Shown: positions 1 to 7,368, counted from the first letter of the stretch. The stretch is 10,160 nucleotides of DNA from Candidatus Wolframiiraptor sp. (GCA_003660635.1 QMUP01000017.1:1-10160); one strand, 5' to 3'. Numbers and translations: made by a program. Notes: a model not told the origin generated them from the letters alone.

Positions 1-147
1 ACCGGGACATAGTTTAGTACAGATTTTCTCTTCGCAGGTAGCGCATTTCTCGTAATCGACCTCTATATGCGGGTTTTCATCAACTTCCCAGATATCGGTA
101 TTTAAAGCGTCCTCTATCCTCATTCTTTTAGAGGCTACCCCGCTCAT
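1..147 (-). CDS. fixX: FixX-like ferredoxin (partial; C-terminus outside window)
   Basis: Only the first 49 codons are inside the window; the frame is still open at base 1. The visible protein has a short N-terminal segment and then four cysteines, C35-x2-C38-x4-C43-x3-C47 followed by Pro, as expected at a ferredoxin cluster site. FixX proteins are small ferredoxins (about 90-100 aa) that work with FixC in electron transfer from an ETF (FixAB) to quinone. The start ATG (147-145) overlaps the fixC stop in an ATGA junction, which implies co-transcription and translational coupling. GGTGA (bases 155-159, read on the minus strand) lies 7 bases upstream of this ATG and supports it over the internal ATG at codon 9. 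The identification rests on gene order plus cysteine spacing; another small ferredoxin fused downstream cannot be excluded because the rest is not visible. Confidence 0.8.
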   Translation of the reverse strand, partial: MSGVASKRMRIEDALNTDIWEVDENPHIEVDYEKCATCEEKICTKLCPG

Positions 148-1430
148 GGCGCTTTCACCAAATCAGTTATATCCGGGCCATTCTCGGTAAAGAGTGTTTT
201 TCCTTTTGTTGCCTCTTTGAGGGCTTCAAGTATCGTTGGTGATCGCCATTTAATTTCATAGAGCTTGCTTGCCAAGTTTACGAGGATTTCCGGATAGATC
301 TTGAACATTGATTCATTTTTCAATAGCTTTGCTATACTTGTGTGTTTGTTCAGCTCTGTCATTATGAAACTCTCTTCAAGGAGATTCTGGTAATGGGCCA
401 AATTTTCCGCATTGAATTTTCCTTCACTATGAGCTTTTTCAAATGCTTTGGCAGCGAGGTATCCACTATATGCTGCGAGGTCCACTCCTCTGACAGTATA
501 TCCGAGATTTAGTAGAAGGCCTGCGGCATCGCCTACCACCAGAAAACCGTTACCATAAAGTTTCTTGGGAGAGAGGTCTAAACTTATTTCAGGAGTCAAG
601 TGAGCTCCGTATTCTATGCAGACCCCATCTCCAATAAACTTCTTCATCAGAGGTGAGAGTCTGAAATCCTCTAATATCTCGAATACATGTTGGTTTGGGG
701 GTTTTTTCATCCCCCACAAAAATAATACCAGCCCTAGGCTAACGGTCGTGGAGTTCGTATAAAGGAATCCTCCACCTGGGATCCCTTTAGTAACTTCTCC
801 CATTATGAACCAAGCCAGTCCCTCGTCTGGTTCGAGACCGAATCTCTCATTAATCCGCTCTTCATCAAGTTTTATGACTTGTTTAAGACCTATGGCGACA
901 TGGTTGGGATCTAGTTTCGGCACAACCCCCATTCTTTCAAGTAGGATTCGGTTTATGCCCTCAGCATCTATGACGACATCTGCTTGTAGCTTATCGCCGC
1001 CGGCTTTTATCCCTTTAACAAAGTTGTCTTCAACCCATATATCGTCTACCCTTATATCGGTGAGTATTGTTGCCCCCGCCTCCTCAGCTTTTTGAGCCAT
1101 CCAATTTGTTAGCTTAGAGAGATATGCGGTAAAACTTGATGAAGAATTAGAAGAATACTCGATTGTAATCGACTTATCTCCTAAAGCTATTGAGAATCTC
1201 TCCTTCTTCACCCATCTTTCTATAGGTGCCTCGCTTCGAAAGCCCCCGTAAATCTCTTCCAAAGCAGACGAATACACCCTTCCCCCATACAAGTTTTTTG
1301 ATCCGGGAGTTCTACCCCTTTCAAGGACAACAACCTTGAATCCCTTTTTTGCCAAAGAATAAGCGGCCGTTAACCCGGAAGGCCCTGCTCCGATAACTGC
1401 CACATCAAATTTTGGTGAACATAAGCCCAT
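144..1430 (-). CDS. fixC: FixC-type FAD-dependent oxidoreductase (ETF:quinone oxidoreductase family)
   Basis: The 428-aa protein is a FAD flavoprotein of the FixC/ETF-QO family, related to geranylgeranyl reductases. The N-terminal Rossmann motif GAGPSG (residues 14-19) is followed by the acidic end of the second strand, LERG (36-39). DAEG (155-158) and VVGDAAGL (298-305) are the later FAD-contacting motifs, and GYTVRGVDLA (310-319) matches the conserved stretch after the GD motif in this family. The length is normal for FixC, and the protein lacks a C-terminal ferredoxin domain, which is supplied by the downstream fixX with which it overlaps by 4 bases. In known Fix systems FixAB (an ETF) feeds FixC, which reduces quinone, sometimes with flavin-based bifurcation. 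No fixAB is present in the window; it could lie beyond base 1 or elsewhere. No clear Shine-Dalgarno precedes the ATG, and a TATA-like box about 30 bases upstream suggests a leaderless mRNA. Confidence 0.88.
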   Translation of the reverse strand: MGLCSPKFDVAVIGAGPSGLTAAYSLAKKGFKVVVLERGRTPGSKNLYGGRVYSSALEEIYGGFRSEAPIERWVKKERFSIALGDKSITIEYSSNSSSSFTAYLSKLTNWMAQKAEEAGATILTDIRVDDIWVEDNFVKGIKAGGDKLQADVVIDAEGINRILLERMGVVPKLDPNHVAIGLKQVIKLDEERINERFGLEPDEGLAWFIMGEVTKGIPGGGFLYTNSTTVSLGLVLFLWGMKKPPNQHVFEILEDFRLSPLMKKFIGDGVCIEYGAHLTPEISLDLSPKKLYGNGFLVVGDAAGLLLNLGYTVRGVDLAAYSGYLAAKAFEKAHSEGKFNAENLAHYQNLLEESFIMTELNKHTSIAKLLKNESMFKIYPEILVNLASKLYEIKWRSPTILEALKEATKGKTLFTENGPDITDLVKAP

Positions 1431-1455
1431 GCACTCATAATTTCGCTTAAGCGTG

Positions 1456-1465
1456 AATTTAAACT
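1456..1465 (-). promoter_or_regulatory. Putative TATA box of fixCX
   Basis: On the minus strand this reads AGTTTAAATT, centred 30 bases upstream of the fixC ATG. With the archaeal TATA-to-start distance of about 26-27 bases this would start transcription within a few bases of the ATG. A perfect 10-base palindrome, CGCTTAAGCG (1444-1453), sits between the box and the predicted start and could be a repressor site. Both assignments are by eye. Confidence 0.4.
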
Positions 1466-1613
1466 TATCTCTTTTAATCTTTCACCATGTATTGTATTTT
1501 GTGAGAACGATAACGAACGGATGAGGGTTGTGGGAAATTGAGGCCATAGATTTTGTAGGTCTATTGTGTCCTTGAGAAAGGTTAGATTTCTTTTTAGAAC
1601 AATATTTTTGTGA

Positions 1614-1628
1614 GAGCCTAATAGGCTC
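1614..1628. repeat. Perfect inverted repeat downstream of the 377-aa oxidoreductase gene
   Basis: Two 7-base arms, GAGCCTA and TAGGCTC, flank a single central A. The element starts 16 bases beyond the stop codon of the minus-strand oxidoreductase gene. As RNA it could fold into a 6-bp stem with a 3-base loop. It is not followed by a U-run on the minus strand, so it does not look like a classical hairpin terminator; RNA processing or protein binding are alternatives. Apart from this element and the fixC promoter, the 1431-1644 gap shows no convincing gene. Confidence 0.4.
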
Positions 1629-1644
1629 ATAAGAGATTCATTGG

Positions 1645-2778
1645 CTACCTTACCATCTCTAAGTCTATCCATCGATTCTCCTTATTAGATCGGTGGATGG
1701 CCTCAAGTACTCGTTGGGCTTGATATCCGTCATAAAACGTTGGAGCGAACTCTTTTTCGTCTTTAACAATTGCTTCTAAGAAGTTGTATAGCGCAAAGAC
1801 GTGCCCAGTTTGCCATCCTCCAATATGACCTCTTGGAGGCCACCAAGGTAGATCCACAAGTATAACCTTCCAGCCCTGCTCTCTTCGGGGTCCTTCGGTT
1901 TTAAAGACCTTGACATAATTTAAGTCCTCCAAGTTCCATACCAGCCCTCCCTCACTTCCGTGGATCTCTACCCTAAGATAGTTTTTATATCCCGTACCTA
2001 CTCTCGTGGCCTCTAAGGTTCCCAGAGCGCCGTTCTCGAACTCTAGAAGGCTCATGAAAGCGTCGTCGGCCGTTACTTTCTTAGTTTCTCCCGTTGGATC
2101 TTTTCTCTCGGGGATGAAGATCTTCTCCCTAGCCATGACCTTTGAAATCTCGCCGACAAGGTATCGCGCTAAATCGATTGCATGTATTCCGAGATCCGCT
2201 GAAGCTCCTCCTCCGGAGGTTTCGAAATTCTCCTTCCAACTCCAAGGTCTATTCACGTCTACATGTCCGGAGTGTGCGAAAACGCATCTGAAGTGGAAAA
2301 GTTTCCCGATTTGACCCGAGGATATAAAGTTCTTCATGAACTTCACAGCCGGTAGAAATCTGTAGTTAAAGATAGACATGGTCTTGACCCCCGTCTTTAT
2401 AGATTTTTCATAAAGTTTCCTCGCCTCTTCCAACTTTACTGTTAGCGGCTTTTCGCAGATAACATTCTTCCCAGACTCTAGTGCGTAAAGACAAGGCTCA
2501 TAATGGAGAAAGTTGGGCAAGGTATTATCTACTACTTCCACTTCCTTATCATCTATAAGTTTCCTCCAATCATTCAGATAGACCTTACTGAATCCGTGAA
2601 CTTCCTTGAACCTTACTGCTTTTTCAGGAGTTCTACTATATACGGCAACCATTCTTGCAAGAGCGTCCGGAGACTGGATATAGAATGGTATTGACTTATA
2701 AGCATATGTGTGAGTGCGGCCCATGAAACCCGTTCCTAACAATCCAACGTTTACAGGTTTCATAATACCCCGCCTCAT
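1645..2778 (-). CDS. Gfo/Idh/MocA-family NAD(P)-dependent oxidoreductase (377 aa)
   Basis: This is an intact member of the Gfo/Idh/MocA dehydrogenases, cytosolic enzymes that oxidise hydroxyls of sugars, inositols or sugar derivatives with NAD(P). The N-terminal Rossmann fold carries GTGFMG (residues 15-20). The catalytic-lysine motif CEKP is at 108-111 (K110), NYRFLP at 138-143, and the second catalytic motif, ADLGIHAID, at 194-202 (D195, H199, D202). Length is typical. It is the third gene of a tight minus-strand operon, overlapping the stop of the upstream paralogue by 4 bases (ATGA). A second in-frame ATG at codon 6 (2763) is possible: GAGG lies 9 bases before it, whereas the first ATG has GAGGT only 3 bases upstream. 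The Rossmann strand begins at residue 9, so both starts give a complete protein. The substrate cannot be read from sequence. Confidence 0.9.
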   Translation of the reverse strand: MRRGIMKPVNVGLLGTGFMGRTHTYAYKSIPFYIQSPDALARMVAVYSRTPEKAVRFKEVHGFSKVYLNDWRKLIDDKEVEVVDNTLPNFLHYEPCLYALESGKNVICEKPLTVKLEEARKLYEKSIKTGVKTMSIFNYRFLPAVKFMKNFISSGQIGKLFHFRCVFAHSGHVDVNRPWSWKENFETSGGGASADLGIHAIDLARYLVGEISKVMAREKIFIPERKDPTGETKKVTADDAFMSLLEFENGALGTLEATRVGTGYKNYLRVEIHGSEGGLVWNLEDLNYVKVFKTEGPRREQGWKVILVDLPWWPPRGHIGGWQTGHVFALYNFLEAIVKDEKEFAPTFYDGYQAQRVLEAIHRSNKENRWIDLEMVR

Positions 2779-3659
2779 TTAACCTCTGAAATTTTAGCCA
2801 ATTTAAGTATATCTATTGTCGACTGATAGGAGTTCACTATTTCCGACATTTCTTCCCTGAATTCACGGCCCTCAACAAGTTCAATAAATTTCCTCGCAAT
2901 CAGATCTTCTATACCTATTCCCCAATAGATCGGCTTAACGTTGTTATTATCCCTGAAAAGGAGCACCTGCTCCGTTGTATCCCAAGCCAAAAATCTCTTG
3001 AATCCCGTGAGCTCGATTATCACGTCTACGCCAGAAGGATTAGAAGTGGAGTCGACGAGGTATGACGTCGCAGAACCTATTTTATCTTCAAATTCGGAAT
3101 TTAATACGATGACCTCACGTGAACCTTTCTTCACTATCCAACATCCAGTATTTGATGGCTGAGCACGATATATCCATGAAAGAAAGTCGATGGCATTAAG
3201 CAGGCAATATATGATTTTCCCCGATATATTTGATTTCCTGAATTTCACATCTCTTGCATAGTTTTTCATGTAAAACGTTGTTAAGTGTATTGCACCTATT
3301 CTTCCAAAGACTCCGTTATCAGCAAGTCGTTTTACGCAAACTAACTTGGGATGATGGCGTGAAGGATGCGTCAAGATAAAGCGGGCGCCCTTAGACAGTA
3401 ACCGCCTCAATATCGCTAACTCGCTTTCTATGTCTTTGGAAAAGGGGGTGTCAAGTAGAAAGGGTATTCCCTTCTCAGCGGCGTCGAATATCATGCTTTC
3501 TTCGGTTTTGAGAAATAAGATTCCGGAAAGTCCTTCTATTTCTGAAAAGGCGTTCACGTCCACAAGTTTATAGTCGTAATAAGTTAGCAGACGATCTACA
3601 AATTTGTGCTTAACAGAATCCTTGACACCAACAATTCCAACAACCTTCTCTCGCGGCAT
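2775..3659 (-). CDS. Degenerate Gfo/Idh/MocA-like protein, probably non-catalytic
   Basis: The 294-aa product aligns in outline with its two neighbours but has lost the signature residues. Where the paralogues have GxGxxG/S it has GIVGVKDS (8-15). Where they have CEKP it has LDTP (69-72), so the catalytic lysine is Thr71. Where they have DxGxHxxD it has YCLLNAID (151-158), so only the final Asp remains and His is replaced by Asn155. Other family landmarks survive: THPSRHHP (97-104) in the place of NRFLP, and GVFGRIGAIHL (116-126) matching the usual GxxG segment, so the fold is probably kept. It is shorter than its 354- and 377-aa neighbours. The frame is open and translation looks strong, which argues against a decayed pseudogene. 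Plausible roles are a regulatory or structural partner of an adjacent dehydrogenase, or a changed activity. Family assignment is by eye. Confidence 0.75.
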   Translation of the reverse strand: MPREKVVGIVGVKDSVKHKFVDRLLTYYDYKLVDVNAFSEIEGLSGILFLKTEESMIFDAAEKGIPFLLDTPFSKDIESELAILRRLLSKGARFILTHPSRHHPKLVCVKRLADNGVFGRIGAIHLTTFYMKNYARDVKFRKSNISGKIIYCLLNAIDFLSWIYRAQPSNTGCWIVKKGSREVIVLNSEFEDKIGSATSYLVDSTSNPSGVDVIIELTGFKRFLAWDTTEQVLLFRDNNNVKPIYWGIGIEDLIARKFIELVEGREFREEMSEIVNSYQSTIDILKLAKISEVK

Positions 3660-3661
3660 GT

Positions 3662-4726
3662 TTACACCTCTAATGGCAATTCAACACTTTTCCTATTTCT
3701 TGCAGATATTTCAGCTGCAACGCATATTTCTAAGGCCTTCCTCGCCTCCTCAGGTTTCACAGGCGGCTCCTCATTATTTTTTATAACCTCTATGAATGTC
3801 TTTAATTCTAGGTAGAATTCACTTACCACAGGTAAGTATTCTACCAAAGGCTTGTGCCCCGTAGGAATTGGATCAAGAGGAGTCTCCCCGCAATATATTT
3901 CGCTTAAGGTTCCTGCATGAGCGAGTATTGTTTGCCTATAGAAGTTGTCATATCCCCATATACTTCCTTTTTCTCCGAGGATCTCTATGAATCTTTCATA
4001 CTGTGGATACCCTTGCGTTTCTCTGTTAACTTGTATAATTCCGCATTTACCTTTCGGGTATTCTACGACCACATTAGCCGACGTGAAAAATGGTAATGCA
4101 GGCGGATATGTTGTTCCAATTGCGGTTACAACTTTAGGATCTTCTTTAAACATCCAATTTAATAGATCTGCTCCATGTACCCCGCTATCTATGAGGGGGC
4201 CGCCTCCGTATTCCCAATAATATTTTGGGTGTTTCGGGTTCATCACCCATTTACTATATGGGTTATCGAAACGCTGAGCCATCCGTATCAGTAGCAGGTC
4301 TCCGAGCTTTCCAGATGCTATTATTCTTTTGATAAGAGTTACCATCGGAAGAAACCTGTTAGATTGACCTATTAACAGGAACCTATTTGATTTTTTCGCC
4401 GCCTCTATCATCTCGTCTGCTTGTTTAAGATTTGAGGCCATGGGTTTCTCGCAGATGACATGTTTACCTTCCAAAAGAGATTTAATTGAAACTTCTGCGT
4501 GGAACTTTGTGGGAACGCATACGTCTATGACATCGATATCCTCCCTTCGCAACACATCCTCTATCGAGGTATAATAAGCTGTTATACCGTATTCTCGCGC
4601 CCGCTGAGCCGCCAAGCCCTCGATTACATCGCATACCGCGACGACGTTTGCATCTGGAATGAGTTCATATGCATTAAGGTGAGCGATACTTATAACACCG
4701 CATCCAATAATCGCTATGTTAATCAT
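3662..4726 (-). CDS. Gfo/Idh/MocA-family NAD(P)-dependent oxidoreductase (354 aa)
   Basis: This is an intact Gfo/Idh/MocA dehydrogenase and the first gene of the three-gene operon. The Rossmann motif GCGVIS is at residues 8-13, with the acidic residue closing strand two at VCDV (31-34). CEKP is at 92-95 (K94), NRFLP at 123-127, and GGGPLIDSGVHGAD at 174-187 supplies D180, H184 and D187. Length is standard for the family. The ATG is the only good start before the Rossmann strand and has no SD; a TATA-like box 30 bases upstream fits a leaderless transcript. It diverges from the iron-sulfur protein gene across a 158-base gap, so the two may be co-regulated. Known relatives act on myo-inositol, glucose-fructose, UDP-sugars or 1,5-anhydrofructose; nothing here decides among them. 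Confidence 0.9.
   Translation of the reverse strand: MINIAIIGCGVISIAHLNAYELIPDANVVAVCDVIEGLAAQRAREYGITAYYTSIEDVLRREDIDVIDVCVPTKFHAEVSIKSLLEGKHVICEKPMASNLKQADEMIEAAKKSNRFLLIGQSNRFLPMVTLIKRIIASGKLGDLLLIRMAQRFDNPYSKWVMNPKHPKYYWEYGGGPLIDSGVHGADLLNWMFKEDPKVVTAIGTTYPPALPFFTSANVVVEYPKGKCGIIQVNRETQGYPQYERFIEILGEKGSIWGYDNFYRQTILAHAGTLSEIYCGETPLDPIPTGHKPLVEYLPVVSEFYLELKTFIEVIKNNEEPPVKPEEARKALEICVAAEISARNRKSVELPLEV
3665..3670 (-). promoter_or_regulatory. Shine-Dalgarno site of the 294-aa gene
   Basis: GAGGTG on the minus strand lies 5 bases upstream of the ATG at 3659 and within the last codons of the preceding gene, whose TAA ends 2 bases before that ATG. It fixes the start and shows that this internal operon gene is translated from an SD rather than a leaderless start. 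Confidence 0.7.
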
Positions 4727-4752
4727 TACTGTAAAATAGCTTCTTTAAACGG

Positions 4753-4760
4753 GATATTTA
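4753..4760 (-). promoter_or_regulatory. Putative TATA box of the three-gene oxidoreductase operon
   Basis: On the minus strand this reads TAAATATC, centred about 30 bases upstream of the ATG at 4726 and preceded by an A-rich stretch that could act as BRE. It implies a leaderless or nearly leaderless mRNA. Assigned by eye. Confidence 0.4.
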
Positions 4761-4846
4761 GTTTTAGCGCCAGCCCAATTCCTTGAAGTTGATTCTATCC
4801 AGGCTAGGGCTCTCTGCCATCAAGATCTATAGCCCCCTCCTAAAAA

Positions 4847-4857
4847 TGTTAAAATAA
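4847..4857 (+). promoter_or_regulatory. Putative TATA box of the CCG iron-sulfur protein gene
   Basis: TGTTAAAATAA is centred about 33 bases upstream of the ATG at 4885, which would give a leader of only a few bases. Between this box and the divergent promoter are two overlapping short inverted pairs, GGCTA (4802-4806) with TAGCC (4830-4834) and GGGCT (4807-4811) with AGCCC (4831-4835). They are a weak candidate for a shared operator. Confidence 0.4.
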
Positions 4858-4884
4858 CGCTTTATGGGATAAGGATTAGTCACA

Positions 4885-6177
4885 ATGAGTGAGAAAAAAT
4901 TCGCCTCGCGTTTAATTGATTTTTTAAAGGAAATATACTCCTGTGTCCATTGCGGGTATTGTCTCGAAGCTTGTCCTGCACGGGATGCAAGCTACTTTGA
5001 TGTATATGGGTCAAGGGGGAAAATGCAGCTATTTAAATCACTACTCGAAGGAAAAACAGAAATAAGTAAAGATTTCGCCGATAGAATTTTCAACTGCGCA
5101 CTCTGTGGTTGGTGCACGTATAAGTGTCCCGAAGAACTTCCGACAACGGACATATTCGTGGCCGCAAGACACGAATGCGTTTCAAAGGGGATAGGGTTTA
5201 TGACGGTTGAGGCAGCAAGGAGATATCTACTAAAAAGCCAGAATCCATTCGGGGCCTCCGATTCTGAAAGGATTGAATGGAGTAAAGGACTTAATTTGAA
5301 AAGAACTGGGGAAACCGTATTATTTGCTTCTTGCATGAACCCACTAATGGGATATACGGAATTGATTAATGTCCTCGGGGTGTCATTTGAAAAAGTTGTC
5401 GAATTATTCGGGTTTTTAGAGGAGATGGATCTTGATAGATTTGTTAGGGAACTAGCGGGCATTGTGGATCCCAATGAATATTATCAGGAAGTACTTAGAA
5501 GAGCCGTTAAGATACTGAGATTCATAGGAATAGAGCCGGCTTATCTGCGTGAAGATGAACCATGCTGCGGCAAACCTCTTCACACCTATGGTTATTTAGA
5601 GGATTTTGTGAAGCAAGCCGAATACACCGCAAAAATGCTTAAAGAAAGGGGTACCAAAACACTAATATTGCTGAATCCCGTTTGCCTCTATGTTTTCCGA
5701 GTTCTCTATCCGAAGTTTCTAGGAAACTTTGACATAAACGCTAAACACTTTTCCGAGATATTAGCAGAGAATCTGGATAAATGGTCTGACCAGGCAGCAT
5801 TCAAAAACCCTGTGAAAGTCACATATCACGATCCATGCTATTTGGCTAGGTATCTAGATGTGATCGAGGCTCCTAGAATCGTCATAAATAACATAAAAGG
5901 TGTGGAATTAGTGGAGCCAGAATACACTAAGAAAGAGACTTACTGCGATGGCGGCGGAGGAGTAGAAGTCACCCACTCCGAAGCAGCGGTAAAGATGGCA
6001 GCCCGCAGAGCCCAAATGCTTCTTGAAACGGGAGCGAAGAAGATAGTAACCACTTGCCCGGCATGCGTGGCAATGATAAGAGTGGGATTGAGGGCCATAA
6101 ATGCTCCTGAGGATGTTGAGGTAATAGATCTAGCGGATCTCGTGTATGAAGCCTTGATTCAAAACGTAGAACTCTAA
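4885..6177 (+). CDS. Two-cluster ferredoxin / CCG-domain iron-sulfur protein (GlcF/HdrD/LutA-like)
   Basis: The 430-aa protein has the layout of the electron-transfer subunits of glycolate/lactate oxidases and heterodisulfide reductases. Two 4Fe-4S motifs occupy the N-terminus: C20-x2-C23-x2-C26-x3-C30-P and C71-x2-C74-x2-C77-x3-C81-P. Two CCG-type domains follow. The first has C150, C227-C228-G229 and a lone C267 in NPVC; the second has C318-x35-C354-D355-x35-C391-x2-C394. The second therefore has Asp where the family usually has the second Cys, and the first has an unusually long 76-residue spacer and no CxxC end. No transmembrane segment is seen, so it is probably soluble or peripheral. 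Family members pass electrons between a flavin dehydrogenase and quinone, a cytochrome or a disulfide. No FAD-linked GlcD-type partner is visible; the divergent FixC/FixX and dehydrogenase genes are candidate partners by position only. Confidence 0.85.
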   Translation: MSEKKFASRLIDFLKEIYSCVHCGYCLEACPARDASYFDVYGSRGKMQLFKSLLEGKTEISKDFADRIFNCALCGWCTYKCPEELPTTDIFVAARHECVSKGIGFMTVEAARRYLLKSQNPFGASDSERIEWSKGLNLKRTGETVLFASCMNPLMGYTELINVLGVSFEKVVELFGFLEEMDLDRFVRELAGIVDPNEYYQEVLRRAVKILRFIGIEPAYLREDEPCCGKPLHTYGYLEDFVKQAEYTAKMLKERGTKTLILLNPVCLYVFRVLYPKFLGNFDINAKHFSEILAENLDKWSDQAAFKNPVKVTYHDPCYLARYLDVIEAPRIVINNIKGVELVEPEYTKKETYCDGGGGVEVTHSEAAVKMAARRAQMLLETGAKKIVTTCPACVAMIRVGLRAINAPEDVEVIDLADLVYEALIQNVEL

Positions 6178-6240
6178 GAAAAATCTGAAGTTCATGTATG
6201 AGGGCTTTAATTAGTTTTTGAAGCAAATATTTCGCGATAC
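6178..6240. terminator. Convergent intergenic spacer with T-tracts for both strands
   Basis: The 63 bases between two converging genes carry T5 on the plus strand (6215-6219) and A5 at 6179-6183, which is T5 on the minus strand just past the PGI/PMI stop region. Short T-tracts without a hairpin are typical archaeal terminators, but these are short and the assignment is weak. Confidence 0.3.
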
Positions 6241-7323
6241 TCAATTTTTCTCAACGCCAAAGAATATTCTTGAGGCCTTATTGTAAATCATTTTTGGGGT
6301 CTCGTTTATCTTTTTGAGTCGAGAGATTAATGGCACCTGCATTGGATTGACTTTCTTTATTACGGCTGCATATAACGATATGTAGTCGCAGAGAATTATT
6401 AGCTTGATCGTTTCGTTAACTAAGTACATGCTCTCTGCCTTCAAAAATACAAATCTATCACCGCCTAAGATTTCAACAAGAGCATTTATGGTATAGGTTA
6501 GCTCTTTGGGCTCTCTAAAACTTCGGGGAATTATCACTAATGAGTCCTTGGTAAGCGCCTCTATGTCATTATGTAATGCTTCTGGTAGTTCCGCGTATGA
6601 GCAGTAAATCTTGGAGTTTTCATTTAGTTGGGATTTCAATCTCCATCCAACGGCCTTTAAATATCGAGGACAGTATATAACTGGATAAAATTGCGTTATC
6701 TTAGCAGCCACCTGCTTCGCTAAATTTTCCTCATAGGGAACGTCACATTTAAGTTTCGATTGGAAGCCTTCCAATTCTTCTTCATTAACATGGAATTCTA
6801 TTATACCTAGCGAGGAGAGTAACCCAAGAGCTGCTCCAAGCATTTCCGGGAAACCGTATCTTGGAGGAATATCGCCTCTAACCGTAATTAGTGGTGCTCC
6901 AATTTTTTCGGCAATTCTTTTCAATATTCCATCTGAAGTTATGACTACGAGTTTTTGATCAGCATTTCTCTGTAACAACTCAATTAAGGAATTGATGGTC
7001 TCGGCGGTATTTCCCGAATGACTCACTACAACTGCTAAATCATACTCCCCACGCGCTATGAAATAATCCTTTTGAACCCGGATCTCGACATCTTTCCCCG
7101 CCAAAAAATCCGCGACGACATCACCAATAATGCCTGATCCACCCATTCCGGTGAATATTACACTTCGTATACGGGGGCCTTCGATGCTCACTTTACTTCC
7201 TAATTCAAAGCCTTTTTTCAAATAATCTACAAAATCATCAATGATGCCGAACGCTTTTCCATAGGGTTCTTTTCGAAAAGTTTCATTAGAATCCAGCAGG
7301 CGTTTTAGAGAATCATTATCCAT
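6241..7323 (-). CDS. Bifunctional phosphoglucose/phosphomannose isomerase (PGI/PMI)
   Basis: The 360-aa protein matches the archaeal PGI/PMI family, two-SIS-domain enzymes that interconvert fructose 6-phosphate with glucose 6-phosphate and mannose 6-phosphate in the cytosol. Visible signatures are GMGGSGIIGD (59-68), the phosphate-binding SHSGNT (101-106), PPRYGFP (153-159, R155 being the expected active-site Arg), ELPEALHNDIEA (245-256, H251 in the catalytic-His position), and a C-terminal DYISLYAAVIKK-x-NPMQV segment (313-330) with the family's conserved Lys region. It is somewhat longer than the roughly 300-330 aa common in the family. GGAGG (7333-7337, minus strand) lies 9 bases before the ATG, so this gene uses a leadered SD start. 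Its place in gluconeogenesis and mannose-glycan supply is family knowledge; the gene is convergent with the CCG protein and not in its operon. Confidence 0.9.
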   Translation of the reverse strand: MDNDSLKRLLDSNETFRKEPYGKAFGIIDDFVDYLKKGFELGSKVSIEGPRIRSVIFTGMGGSGIIGDVVADFLAGKDVEIRVQKDYFIARGEYDLAVVVSHSGNTAETINSLIELLQRNADQKLVVITSDGILKRIAEKIGAPLITVRGDIPPRYGFPEMLGAALGLLSSLGIIEFHVNEEELEGFQSKLKCDVPYEENLAKQVAAKITQFYPVIYCPRYLKAVGWRLKSQLNENSKIYCSYAELPEALHNDIEALTKDSLVIIPRSFREPKELTYTINALVEILGGDRFVFLKAESMYLVNETIKLIILCDYISLYAAVIKKVNPMQVPLISRLKKINETPKMIYNKASRIFFGVEKN

Positions 7324-7368
7324 GTCGGGTCGCCTCCGTTTTCATAATAAAAGCTTTATCTCATCAGC

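Noticed and set aside
1370-1672. 100-codon open frame on the minus strand spanning the gap between the 377-aa dehydrogenase gene and fixC
   Set aside because: It overlaps both neighbours out of frame, shows no recognisable motif or SD, and runs through the inverted repeat and fixC promoter region.
2775-3659. Calling the 294-aa gene a pseudogene
   Set aside because: The frame is intact, has a strong SD and is packed tightly in an operon; missing catalytic residues alone do not show decay.
4992-5474. 160-codon open frame antisense to the CCG iron-sulfur gene
   Set aside because: Serine- and proline-rich shadow of a clearly coding strand that has all cysteine motifs.
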